Positions 43,342 through 51,722 of a stretch of DNA of 64,000 nucleotides are shown here, one piece after another. Below the pieces are notes generated by a model. That model did not search any database, had not been told where the DNA came from, and was given only the letters and a program-made list of their open reading frames with translations. Within the stretch, counting starts at the first letter, position 1, and each line of letters starts with the position of its first letter. This stretch comes from Alphaproteobacteria bacterium (GTDB lineage: Bacteria; Pseudomonadota; Alphaproteobacteria; CACIAM-22H2): positions 25,257 through 89,256 of the forward strand of contig JAEULA010000118.1 of the NCBI GenBank assembly GCA_016793165.1, written 5' to 3'. Made by a program: the position numbers and the translations under genes.

Positions 43342-44007
43342 ATGAACCGAGCCTCGATCCGATGCCTGCTCGTCACACTCGCGCTCGCCGCCGCGACGAC
43401 GTCGCCCGCCTCGGCGATGATGGTTCTCGCGGGGTTGGTCGAAACCGCGGCCGAGCCGGCTCCCAGCGACGAGCTCGGCGGCGCCATCGCGATCATCGAT
43501 GCGGCGGCAGGCGAGCTCGGACGCGGATCGCGGGTCCAGTGGTCGGGCGGCGCGACGACCCAGGCGCCTGCAATCGACGATGCGACTGATGATTCGCTTC
43601 TCGGCCTGATCCCAGACGGCATCCTGCTCGGGCCCGCGGTAGCGGCGCAGCAGCTCGCCACCGACCTGACGATCACGATCCGGGCGAGCGACGATGTCCG
43701 CGCCGCCGCCCTCGTCGGCTTCTTCGATCGCGACGTCGCGACCGCATTCGGCGCCGGCACGAGTTTCGCGTCTGCCTTCGCGACCGGCACGACGGCGCCG
43801 GTCGCGACACCGGGCCCCGCGCCCGAGACCAGCGGCTCGCGCAACCCGCCGGCCGCCACGCCCTTGCCCGGCGTGTCGCCGCCATCGGCGTCGACGATCG
43901 CGCCATGGATGGTCCCGGCCCTGACCGCCTCGGTGCTGGCGGCCGCGACTCTGGGCGGCCTCGCGATCCGGCGAAGCCGCACGAGGCCGCGATACGGGCG
44001 CGCCTAG
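43342..44007 (+). CDS. Exported protein with C-terminal anchor, unknown function
   Basis: A 221-aa protein with signal peptide MNRASIRCLLVTLALAAATT (cleavage near SPASA). A small Asp/Ala-rich domain (residues about 26-145) is followed by a Pro/Thr/Ser linker and a C-terminal helix IAPWMVPALTASVLAAATLG with an Arg cluster (RRSRTRPRYGR), the layout of protein-sorting tails, although no LPXTG or PEP box is evident. TCGGCC/GGCCGA with AAGC loop forms a hairpin at 44009-44024 just after the stop. Confidence 0.72.
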   Translation: MNRASIRCLLVTLALAAATTSPASAMMVLAGLVETAAEPAPSDELGGAIAIIDAAAGELGRGSRVQWSGGATTQAPAIDDATDDSLLGLIPDGILLGPAVAAQQLATDLTITIRASDDVRAAALVGFFDRDVATAFGAGTSFASAFATGTTAPVATPGPAPETSGSRNPPAATPLPGVSPPSASTIAPWMVPALTASVLAAATLGGLAIRRSRTRPRYGRA

Positions 44008-44081
44008 CTCGGCCAAGCGGCCGACGCCGGGACGCAGGAAGCCGTTGCGCCGGAGCGAGCGGATGTCGACCATCGCGGGCG

Positions 44082-45110
44082 ATGTCCGTGCCGAGACTCC
44101 TGCTCGCCGCAAGCGCGCTCTGCATCGTCGCCGCACCCGCCCCGAGCCAGGAGGCGCCGGCGCCGCTCGGACCGAACGCGCGCAGCCAGTTCGTCGAGCG
44201 CTTCCTGCCGTCGGGCTTCCACCGCGCCTTCGCCACCGCACCGGACGGCCGCTTCGGCTGGGCGGCACACCGGCCCACCATCGAGGAGGCGATCGGCGAC
44301 GCGATCGCCGCCTGCGCACGCGACCGCGGCGAGGGCTGCCGCGTGAGGGTGGTGAACGGCATCGCGGTCGACGGAACCGACCCCGCGGCGCTCCCGCGCC
44401 GCGATCCCGCCGCGCCGAGTCTCGGCCCGCTCGTTCCCGGCGACTACGTGACGATCCGCGGCGCTGCGGTCGCGCCGGGACTGGTGATCTGGAGCCACGG
44501 CTATCGGCCGGGCACGGATTCGAGCGGCACGCTCGCCCATGCCTATGTCAGCCGCTTCGCCGCCGCCGGGTGGGATGTCTATCGCTACAACCGCGTGGCG
44601 ATCGAGAGCGGCGCCGCGGATCTCGCCGGCCTGCTCGCCGGCATCGCGGCCGCGCGCGATTCCGGCTATCGGCGCGTGGTGCTGGCAGGCCAGTCCCGCG
44701 GCGGCTGGATCTCGTTGCAGGCCGCGGCGGCCGGTGCCGCCATCGACGGCGTCATCGCGACGGCGCCCGCCACCCACGGCAATCGCGCGGACTCGCCGGC
44801 GATGGGCCGGGCGCGCGGCGATTTCCGGGCCCTGCTGCAGCGCGTGGCGGCGCGGCCGGAGCGATTGCCGATCGCGATCACGCTGTTCGAGGCGGATAGT
44901 TTCGATCCCGGCGGCCGAAGCGACGACGTCGCGGCGCTCCTGGGGTCGCGCGAGGGCGTGCTGTTCATCGATCACCCGCCGGGTCTGCGCGGGCATGCCG
45001 CCGGCGCCTCGCCCGGTTTCAATTTGCGCTACGGCGCGTGCCTCTTCGTGTTCGTCGCCGAGGCGCGGCGCGACCCGAGCTGCCCGACGTCCGGCCCGGC
45101 AGCTCGCTGA
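44082..45110 (+). CDS. Secreted alpha/beta-hydrolase-like protein
   Basis: A 342-aa protein with signal peptide (MSVPRLLLAASALCIVAAPA). The alpha/beta hydrolase core is visible: oxyanion region VIWSHGYRPGTDSSG, nucleophile elbow GQSRGG (S205), strand IDGVIATAPATHG, and a late His in LRGHAAG that may complete the triad. An N-terminal 100-residue part with FGWAAHRPTIEEAIGDA precedes it. Substrate unknown, probably an ester or peptide in the periplasm. Confidence 0.85.
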   Translation: MSVPRLLLAASALCIVAAPAPSQEAPAPLGPNARSQFVERFLPSGFHRAFATAPDGRFGWAAHRPTIEEAIGDAIAACARDRGEGCRVRVVNGIAVDGTDPAALPRRDPAAPSLGPLVPGDYVTIRGAAVAPGLVIWSHGYRPGTDSSGTLAHAYVSRFAAAGWDVYRYNRVAIESGAADLAGLLAGIAAARDSGYRRVVLAGQSRGGWISLQAAAAGAAIDGVIATAPATHGNRADSPAMGRARGDFRALLQRVAARPERLPIAITLFEADSFDPGGRSDDVAALLGSREGVLFIDHPPGLRGHAAGASPGFNLRYGACLFVFVAEARRDPSCPTSGPAAR

Positions 45111-45119
45111 GCGACAGGA

Positions 45120-46172
45120 TCAGCGCGTGAACGCGATCGTCACCGGGCTGCCGAGCGGGATCACCTGTCCCGTCGGCGTCAGCCGGCCGCTCGCGGCATC
45201 GAGCGCGAAGGTGACGATGCTGTCGCCCTGCTCGTTGGCGGCATAAAGGAACCGCCCGTTGGGCTCGATGCCGATGTAGCGTGGATCGCGGCCCTGGCTC
45301 TTCTCCCAGCCGACGGCGGCGAGCCGCCCCGATGCCGGATCGACCGCGTAGATCGCGATGCTGTCGTGGCCGCGGTTCGAGCAATAGACGAAGCGGCCGT
45401 CGCGGCTGATCGCCAGCTCCGAGGTCGTGTTCGCGCCGACGAAGTCTTCCGGCAGCGATGCGACCACCTGCAGCGGCGCGAGCGTCCCCGCCTCCGCGTC
45501 CCAACGGCAGGCCATGACCGTGCTGTCGAGCTCGTTGCAGACATAGGCGACGGAGAGCGCCGGATGGAAGGCCGCGTGGCGCGGGCCGGCCCCGGGGCGC
45601 GCACGCATCTGGCAATGCAGCGCGATGCGGCCCGTGGCGTCGTCGAAGCGCAGCACGAACACGGTATCGAGCCCCTTGTCGGGGATGAGCACGAAGCGCC
45701 GAGCCGGGTCGAACACGACGTCGTGCGGATGCGGCCGGGTCTGCTCGGTGCGGTGCGTGCCGAGCGGGCCCGTGAGCGGCAGCAGGTCGTGCTGATCGGC
45801 GAGGGCGCCGTCCGGTTTGACCGCAAGCACCGCAACGTTGCCCGCGATGTAGTTCGCCACGACCAGGAATCGGCCCGCCCGATCGAAGTCCTGCTTCACG
45901 CCGTTGAGGCCGCCCGTGGCGGCGCGCCCGATCGGCCGCGCGTGGCCGGTCGCCGGATCGAGCGCGAAGGCGGTCGCGTAGTCCACGTCGCCGTGCACGG
46001 CGTAGAGGAATCTCCGGTCGTGACTCAGCACCAGGAACGACGGATTGACGAGGTCGCCCACATGCTGGACATGGGTCCAGGTGCCGGTCGCCGGGTCGAC
46101 GCGGAACACGTTGATGCCGTTGCCCCGCGCCTTGCGGTTGGCGGTGGTGAAGGATCCGACATAGGCGAACAT
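45120..46172 (-). CDS. Lactonase-family beta-propeller (6-phosphogluconolactonase type)
   Basis: Seven-bladed propeller protein (350 aa) of the Pgl/YbhE family, which hydrolyses 6-phosphogluconolactone or related sugar lactones. Diagnostic parts: MFAYVGSFTTANR at the start, HPHDVVFDPARRFVLIPDKG, GPRHAAFHP, YVCNELDSTVMAC and the last blade DPRYIGIEPNGRFLYAANE. The ATG at 46172 with GGGGAG upstream gives this N-terminus; a frame open from 46238 would add 22 spurious residues. It is convergent with the hydrolase gene with only 9 nt between stops. Confidence 0.93.
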   Translation of the reverse strand: MFAYVGSFTTANRKARGNGINVFRVDPATGTWTHVQHVGDLVNPSFLVLSHDRRFLYAVHGDVDYATAFALDPATGHARPIGRAATGGLNGVKQDFDRAGRFLVVANYIAGNVAVLAVKPDGALADQHDLLPLTGPLGTHRTEQTRPHPHDVVFDPARRFVLIPDKGLDTVFVLRFDDATGRIALHCQMRARPGAGPRHAAFHPALSVAYVCNELDSTVMACRWDAEAGTLAPLQVVASLPEDFVGANTTSELAISRDGRFVYCSNRGHDSIAIYAVDPASGRLAAVGWEKSQGRDPRYIGIEPNGRFLYAANEQGDSIVTFALDAASGRLTPTGQVIPLGSPVTIAFTR

Positions 46173-46363
46173 GCGACGCGACTCCCCTCTGTGTCCGGCG
46201 GCCGGCGCCGCCAAGCTGAGGTCCCGCGCATAGCACATCGCCGCGCCTCGAGGCGCGGCCCTTCCTGCGCGCGCGCGACATGGCGCTTGCCGCGGCCCGG
46301 CCGAGGCTCGCTATGATCGCGAGCCGCCGTGGAGGACGGCACGCGCATGGCGGGAGTTCGAAC

Positions 46364-47062
46364 ATGTCGAACCGTTCACCGGCCCCGACCGTCGCCCGCC
46401 GGCGACTCCTCGGTGGATTCACGGCGCTGGCGGCGGCCCGCCCCGTGAGCGCGCGCGCGCAGGGCCGGGACGTCGACCGCGCCTTGATCGCGGCCGCGGC
46501 GAGCGGCGACGTCGGGCGCGTCGTCGTCCTGCTGCGCGAGGGCGCGGACGTCGACGCGCGCGACGCGCGCGGGCGCACGGCGCTGCTGGTGGCGACGCGG
46601 GCGAATCGCCCGGCCGTCGCCCGCGTCCTCATCGCCGCCGGGGCAGACGTCAACGCGCAGGACGACCAGCGCGACAGCGCCTTCCTCTACGCAGGCGCCG
46701 AGGGGCTGCTGGAGATCCTCGAGCTGACGCTCGCGGCAGACGCCGATCTGCGCAGCACCAACCGCTACGGCGGCACCGCGCTGATACCGGCCGCGCATCA
46801 CGGCCATGTCGAGACGGTGCGCCGGCTGCTCGCGACCGCGATCGACGTCGACCACGTCAACAACCTCGGCTGGACCGCGCTGCTCGAAGCGGTGATCCTC
46901 GGCGACGGCGGCCCCGCCCACACCCGCATCGTCGAACTCCTCCTGGCGGCCAAGGCGGACCCCAACCTCGCGGACCGCGACGGCGTCACGCCGATCGCCC
47001 ATGCGCGACGTCGCGGCTACGCGGCGATCACCGCGCTGCTGGAGCGCGCCGGCGCGCGATGA
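46364..47062 (+). CDS. Exported ankyrin-repeat protein
   Basis: A 232-aa protein with a Tat-like leader (VARRRLLGGFTALAAARPVSARA) and about five to six ankyrin repeats (units such as GRTALLVATRANRPAVARVL and AGADVNAQDDQRDSAFLYAG). Periplasmic ankyrin proteins in alphaproteobacteria are often linked to catalase or oxidative defence; no such partner is adjacent here. GGGAG lies 8 nt before the ATG. Confidence 0.9.
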   Translation: MSNRSPAPTVARRRLLGGFTALAAARPVSARAQGRDVDRALIAAAASGDVGRVVVLLREGADVDARDARGRTALLVATRANRPAVARVLIAAGADVNAQDDQRDSAFLYAGAEGLLEILELTLAADADLRSTNRYGGTALIPAAHHGHVETVRRLLATAIDVDHVNNLGWTALLEAVILGDGGPAHTRIVELLLAAKADPNLADRDGVTPIAHARRRGYAAITALLERAGAR

Positions 47063-47132
47063 GCGGTGCCCGACGCCCGACGGAAACGCGTGACTTCGGG
47101 CGGCCGATGTCGTTCCTATCCGGGCCGCGATC

Positions 47133-48038
47133 ATGATCCTCGCCTCCGACATCCCGCGCGAAAGCCCGGTCACCCGGCTCCTGCCGCGCGGCGCGATCCC
47201 CTATGCGCGGCTGATGCGCGCCGACCGGCCGATCGGAACCTGGCTGCTCCTGTTCCCGTGCTGGTGGGGCATCGCGCTGGCATCGCCGCGCTGGCCCAGC
47301 CTCTGGCTGCTCGCCGTGTTCGCCGTCGGAGCCTTCGTGATGCGCGGGGCGGGCTGCACCTACAACGACATCGTCGATCGGGACTTCGACGGCCGCGTCG
47401 CGCGGACCGCGGACCGCCCGATCCCCTCGGGTGCGGTGAGCGTGAAGCAGGCAGTCGCGTTCCTGCTCGTTCAGCTGCTGCTCGGCTTCGTGATCCTCCT
47501 GAGCCTGAACCGCACGTCCGTCCTGCTCGGCGTCGCCTCGCTGGTGCTCGTGTTCACCTACCCGCTGATGAAGCGGGTCACGTGGTGGCCGCAGTTCTTC
47601 CTGGGCCTCGCGTTCAACTGGGGCGCGCTGATGGGCTGGAGCGCCGTGACCGACGGCCTCGGCTGGGCCCCGCTCCTGCTCTACGCCGGCGGCATCGCCT
47701 GGACGCTCGGCTACGACACGATCTACGCGCACCAGGACAAGGAGGACGACGCGCTCATCGGCGTGAAATCCTCGGCGCGCCGGCTGGGTGCGCGCACGCG
47801 CCCCGCCTTGTGGCTGTTCTACGCGGCGGCCGTCGCCCTGTTCGCCGCGAGCGCCTGGGCGGCCGGCCTGGGCTGGCCGGCGCAGCTCGGAATCGCGGGT
47901 GCCGCCGCGCAGCTCGCGTGGCAGGCTGCCCGGGTGGACCCCGACTCGCCCGCGGACTGCCTCGCGAAATTCAAGTCCAACCGCGTGACCGGTTGGCTCG
48001 TCCTGGCCGGCCTGGTCGCCGGCCGCGTGCTCGCGTGA
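47133..48038 (+). CDS. ubiA: 4-hydroxybenzoate polyprenyltransferase
   Basis: Polytopic prenyltransferase (301 aa) that attaches the polyprenyl chain to 4-hydroxybenzoate in ubiquinone synthesis. First Asp-rich motif N78-D-I-V-D82-R-D84-F-D86 followed by TADRPIPSG, and the second motif DTIYAHQDKEDD, both complete. The stop overlaps the next gene's GTG start by 4 nt. Confidence 0.96.
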   Translation: MILASDIPRESPVTRLLPRGAIPYARLMRADRPIGTWLLLFPCWWGIALASPRWPSLWLLAVFAVGAFVMRGAGCTYNDIVDRDFDGRVARTADRPIPSGAVSVKQAVAFLLVQLLLGFVILLSLNRTSVLLGVASLVLVFTYPLMKRVTWWPQFFLGLAFNWGALMGWSAVTDGLGWAPLLLYAGGIAWTLGYDTIYAHQDKEDDALIGVKSSARRLGARTRPALWLFYAAAVALFAASAWAAGLGWPAQLGIAGAAAQLAWQAARVDPDSPADCLAKFKSNRVTGWLVLAGLVAGRVLA

Positions 48039-48685
48039 ACGAGGCCGCACGGCGACGATTCATCCGCAAGCACACGCGGCTCGCCGCGCCCGGACTGGTC
48101 CCCGAGGTCCGGTTGCAGCTCGCCACCGAGATGACGCCGCTGTGGCGGGCGACCCAGAAGACGCTCGACGATCTCGACCTGCCGCCGCCCTACTGGGCCT
48201 TCGCCTGGCCGGGCGGCCAGGCGCTCGCCCGCTTCATGCTCGACGATGCCGCCGTCATGCGCGGCCGCCGCGTCTTCGCCTTCGCGGCCGGCAGCGGCAT
48301 CGACGCGATCGCGGCGGCGCTCGCCGGCGCGCACAGCGTCGTCGCCTCCGACATAGATCCCTTCGCCCTCAGCGCGATCGCGATCAACGCCAGGGCCAAC
48401 GGCGTGGAGATCGAGACGACCGCGTCCGACGTCCTCGACGGCCCGCCGCCCGACGCCGACATCGTCATCGCGGCCGACGTCTTCTACGAGGGGCCGATGT
48501 CGGCGCGCACGCAGCGCTGGCTGCGGCGCTGCGCGGCGGCGGGCAGGACGGTGCTCACGGCCGATCCCGGACGCAGCTACATCCCGGAGCGCGGCCTCGA
48601 GGCGCTGTCCAGCTACGACGTACCGACGCCCGAAGAGCTGGAGGACGCCGCCGAGAAGCGGACGACCGTCTACCGCGTCGACTGA
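48035..48685 (+). CDS. Class I SAM methyltransferase, ETFB-lysine / PrmA-like
   Basis: A 216-aa methyltransferase. SAM-binding loop FAFAAGSGIDAIAAA and acidic strand VVASDIDPFALSAIAIN are clear; DIVIAADVFYEG replaces the catalytic post-motif. N-terminal PPYWAFAWPGGQALARF matches the ETFB lysine methyltransferase (METTL20-like) group. The GTG start at 48035 overlaps ubiA as GTGA. The last 16 nt overlap the end of the convergent amidohydrolase gene. Confidence 0.9.
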   Translation: MNEAARRRFIRKHTRLAAPGLVPEVRLQLATEMTPLWRATQKTLDDLDLPPPYWAFAWPGGQALARFMLDDAAVMRGRRVFAFAAGSGIDAIAAALAGAHSVVASDIDPFALSAIAINARANGVEIETTASDVLDGPPPDADIVIAADVFYEGPMSARTQRWLRRCAAAGRTVLTADPGRSYIPERGLEALSSYDVPTPEELEDAAEKRTTVYRVD

Positions 48686-49794
48686 GGCGCGAGCAGGCCC
48701 AGCGTGTTCTCGCGGAAGATCAGCCTGCGGTCGGCCGGGGCGATGAAGTCGCAATAGTCCCAGACATAGGTGAAGGTCTGGCGATAGGTGCAGTAGCGCC
48801 CGACATTGGGCATGTCCGAGCCCCAGACGAGGCGTTTTGCGCCGAAGCGCTCGTAGACCTGGCGGATGTGCAGCTGCGCGCGCGCATAGGGATAGTCCAT
48901 CCGGCCGCCCCAGGCGATCGGGTAGAGCACCTCGGAATAGACCGGCGCGTTGTCGAGCAGGTCGGCGATCTCGGCCGGGAATGCGATCCGGTCCTTGTCG
49001 TCGCAATAGATGCTCGTCGGCACGCCGTGCACGAGCACATGGCTGATGCCGGGATGGCGGTCGACGATGCGGCGAAGGCGGCGCATCTCGTCGACGTAGC
49101 TCCCGGCCGGCGACTTCGCCGAATGGACCCAGAACACCGGCAGCCGGTGCCGCGCCACGAGCTTCCACAGCGGATCGAACAGCGCCTCGTCGGGGAAGTT
49201 GCGGTACGCGTTGCGGAAGAAGGCGGTCATGGTGAAGTAGAGGCCGCGCATTCCGAGCTGCGTGACCTCGCGCTCGAGCTTGGCCAGCTGCTCGTCGCGG
49301 TAGGCGAAGGGCTCGTCGACCTGCGCCAGGCCGATGAATCGGCCCGGGAAGCGCTTCATCGCATCGGCGAAGTAGGGGGCGAGGTCGCCGTAGATGTGAT
49401 CGTTCTGCAGCACGACCGATTTGATGCCGCTGTAGTCCATGTCGACGACCATCGCGTCGGGCGGCGCCGACAGGTCGTGCATGTAGGGCGGCAGGAACTG
49501 CACGTACTGCGCCTCGCCGCCGCTCTCCCACTCGAAGCGGCCGTTGCGGCCGACGCGGAACTTCCGGTCGAGGGCGCGGCCCGCCTCCGAGGGATCGTCG
49601 GCCTTCCACAGCGGCCGCTCGGCGACGAGCGCGTGGTCGCGCGCGCGCCGGTAGGGCTGGTTGCCGTGCACGTGCATCGCGCGCTGCTGGTGGAGCAGGT
49701 GGGTGGCCGCGTCGGGGAAGCCGCAGGCCTCGCCCAGCGGCGGGAAGATGTGGCCGTGGCAGTCGATGACCTCGAAGTCGGGAGCATTCGCCAT
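48670..49794 (-). CDS. Amidohydrolase-2 family metal-dependent hydrolase/decarboxylase
   Basis: A 374-aa TIM-barrel protein of the aminocarboxymuconate-semialdehyde decarboxylase-like family. Metal ligands begin with H13/H15 in VIDCHGHIFPP, further His in FWVHSAKSP and VLVHGVPT, and an Asp in VWGSDMPNVGRY. It starts 11 nt after the DppC-like permease and ends the five-gene operon; this implies it acts on the imported compound. The ATG at 49794 is preferred. Its 3' end overlaps the convergent methyltransferase by 16 nt. Confidence 0.9.
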   Translation of the reverse strand: MANAPDFEVIDCHGHIFPPLGEACGFPDAATHLLHQQRAMHVHGNQPYRRARDHALVAERPLWKADDPSEAGRALDRKFRVGRNGRFEWESGGEAQYVQFLPPYMHDLSAPPDAMVVDMDYSGIKSVVLQNDHIYGDLAPYFADAMKRFPGRFIGLAQVDEPFAYRDEQLAKLEREVTQLGMRGLYFTMTAFFRNAYRNFPDEALFDPLWKLVARHRLPVFWVHSAKSPAGSYVDEMRRLRRIVDRHPGISHVLVHGVPTSIYCDDKDRIAFPAEIADLLDNAPVYSEVLYPIAWGGRMDYPYARAQLHIRQVYERFGAKRLVWGSDMPNVGRYCTYRQTFTYVWDYCDFIAPADRRLIFRENTLGLLAPQSTR

Positions 49795-49805
49795 GATGTC
49801 TGTCC

Positions 49806-50642
49806 TCAGTTGCGATAGGTCGGATCGAGTTTGTCGCGCAGGCCGTCGCCGAGCATGTTGAAGGCGAAGACCAGCCCGGAGATCGCGAGGCCGGGCGCGA
49901 GCACGAGATGCGGCGCGACCTCGATGAACTCGCGCCCGGCGCCGAGCATGGTGCCCCATTCCGGCGCCGGCGGCTGGACGCCGAGGCCGAGGAAGCCCAG
50001 CGCCGCGCCGACGAGGACGGCCTGCCCGGCGAGCAGGCTCGTCTCGATGACGATGACGGTGAAGGCGTTCGGCAGCACGTGACGGCGCAGGATCTTCGCG
50101 CGGCGCGTGCCGACGGCGATCGCCGCCTTGATGAAGTCCTCCTCGCGGATCTCCAGCACGCGGCCGCGGATGAGCCGGGTGAGCGGCGGGACGAAGCTGG
50201 CGGTCGTCGCCACGACAAGCCCGGTCATGCCGGCGCCGATCACGCTCGCGATCGCGATCGCCAGGATCAGGTTGGGGATCGTGAGCATCAGGTCGACGAT
50301 CCCGGTGATCGCCGCATCGACGCGGCCCCCGGCATAGCCCGCGAGCAGCCCGAGCGTCACGCCCAGAGCCGTCGCGATCGCCACCGCGAGCAGGGCGGCG
50401 CTGAGGGTGAAGCGCGTGCCGACGATCAGGCGCGCGAGCATGTCGCGGCCGATCTGGTCGGTCCCGAGCCAATGCTCGCGCGACGGCGCCTCGAGCACGG
50501 CGAGCAGGTCCTGCGCGTTGGGGTCGACCGGCGCGAGCCAGGGCCCGAGCAGAGCGACGGCTGCGTAGAGCGCCAGGAGGGTCGCGCCGACGGCCAGCGC
50601 GATCGCGCGCCGCGGGCGGAGCATGGCGGAGGCCTCACCCAT
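49806..50642 (-). CDS. ABC transporter permease, DppC type
   Basis: A 278-aa permease: TM-rich N-terminus, HWLGTDQIGRDMLARLI, coupling loop KAAIAVGTRRAKILRRHVLP and the hallmark GFLGLGVQPPAPEWGTML. The ATG at 50642 overlaps the DppB stop (8 nt); a second ATG at 50624 is possible. No ATPase gene follows; the operon continues with the amidohydrolase. Confidence 0.95.
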   Translation of the reverse strand: MGEASAMLRPRRAIALAVGATLLALYAAVALLGPWLAPVDPNAQDLLAVLEAPSREHWLGTDQIGRDMLARLIVGTRFTLSAALLAVAIATALGVTLGLLAGYAGGRVDAAITGIVDLMLTIPNLILAIAIASVIGAGMTGLVVATTASFVPPLTRLIRGRVLEIREEDFIKAAIAVGTRRAKILRRHVLPNAFTVIVIETSLLAGQAVLVGAALGFLGLGVQPPAPEWGTMLGAGREFIEVAPHLVLAPGLAISGLVFAFNMLGDGLRDKLDPTYRN

Positions 50643-51555
50643 GGCGCAGCCGCGGATTGATCGCGAAGTAGAGCAGCTCCACGACGAGGTTGATCAGCAG
50701 GAAGCCGACCACGAAGAGCAGCGTGATCGCCTGCACCAGCGTGAAGTCGCGCGCGCCGATGGCGTTGATCATCAGGTCGCCGACGCCGGGCCAGGCGAAC
50801 AGCCGCTCGACCACGACCGAGCCGCCGAGCAGGTAGCCGGTCTGCAGGCCCAGCACCGTCACGGTCGGGATCATCGCGTTGCGCAGGACGTGGTGGGTCA
50901 CGACCGCACGGCCCGCGACGCCCTTCGCGCGCGCGGTGCGGACGTAGTCCTTGCCCAGCTCCTCCAGCATCACGCCGCGGGTCATGCGGGCGACCAGCGC
51001 GATCAGCCGTGCGGCCAGCGCCATCGTCGGCATGACGAGCGACGCCCAGCCCGTGAAGCCGAAGCTGGGCAGCCACCGCCACTCGACCGAGAGCACCATG
51101 ATCAGGATGAGTCCGAGCCAGAAGTTCGGGATCGCGAGCAGGCCGACGACCGCGAAGGAGATCGCGAGGTCGATCGCGCTGCCCTGGCGGGCCGCGGCGA
51201 CCACGCCGGCCGGGATCCCGAGAATGATCGTCGTGAGGATCGCCGCTGCGGTCAGCGCGAGCGTCGCCGGGAGGCGGTTGAGGATGTGCGGCAGCGGGTT
51301 GCCGCGGAAGGTCGAGGAGTATCCGAAGTCGCCCCGCGCGAGCCCGGAAAGCCTGGTCGCGTACTGCTCGAGGACGGGCCGGTCGAGGCCGAGACGCGCG
51401 CGCATCAGCTCGATGTCGGCCTGGCTCGCGGTGGCGCCCGCGGCCATCAGCGCCTCGTCGCCCGGCACGGCCTTGAAGATGAAGAATACGATCGTCACCA
51501 CGCCGAAGGCGATCAGCGGAATGCGCGCGAGGCGGGCGAGTATGAAGAGGAGCAT
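50635..51555 (-). CDS. ABC transporter permease, DppB type
   Basis: A 306-aa permease starting MLLFILARLARIPLIAFGVV, with the large periplasmic loop GDFGYSSTFRGNPLP and coupling loop DYVRTARAKGVAGRAV, then LLGGSVVVERLFAWPGVG. Between its ribosome site and the ATG lies a perfect 6-bp hairpin. The upstream gap contains a large stem-loop. Confidence 0.95.
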   Translation of the reverse strand: MLLFILARLARIPLIAFGVVTIVFFIFKAVPGDEALMAAGATASQADIELMRARLGLDRPVLEQYATRLSGLARGDFGYSSTFRGNPLPHILNRLPATLALTAAAILTTIILGIPAGVVAAARQGSAIDLAISFAVVGLLAIPNFWLGLILIMVLSVEWRWLPSFGFTGWASLVMPTMALAARLIALVARMTRGVMLEELGKDYVRTARAKGVAGRAVVTHHVLRNAMIPTVTVLGLQTGYLLGGSVVVERLFAWPGVGDLMINAIGARDFTLVQAITLLFVVGFLLINLVVELLYFAINPRLRHG

Positions 51556-51580
51556 GGGGCGCTGCGAACGCCCCTCCTGT
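51556..51580 (-). promoter_or_regulatory. Hairpin between ribosome site and ATG of dppB-like gene
   Basis: On the coding strand, AGGA (51578-51575) is followed by GGGGCG, the loop TTCGCAG and CGCCCC (51574-51556), then ATG. The hairpin must open or bring the ribosome site close; either way it can modulate initiation. Confidence 0.6.
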
Positions 51581-51610
51581 CCGCCGCTGGCGACCGGGAG
51601 GGATGGCCAT

Positions 51611-51671
51611 GACGGCGGCGGAGGGGACGACGGCGTCGCGCGGCGCCACGCCCGTCGTCACCGCCGCCGTC
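51611..51671 (-). repeat. Large stem-loop between binding-protein and permease genes
   Basis: Outer arms GACGGCGGCGG (51611-51621) and CCGCCGCCGTC (51661-51671) match at 11 of 11; inner arms GACGACGG (51626-51633) and CCGTCGTC (51652-51659) match at 8 of 8, with 4-nt and 1-nt internal bulges and an 18-nt loop. It lies between the binding-protein stop (51723) and the permease start (51555). Confidence 0.88.
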
Positions 51672-51722
51672 GCGGCCACCCCGCCTATCGCGCCGTGCGC
51701 GACAGAAGGGGAGCGGCTCCGC

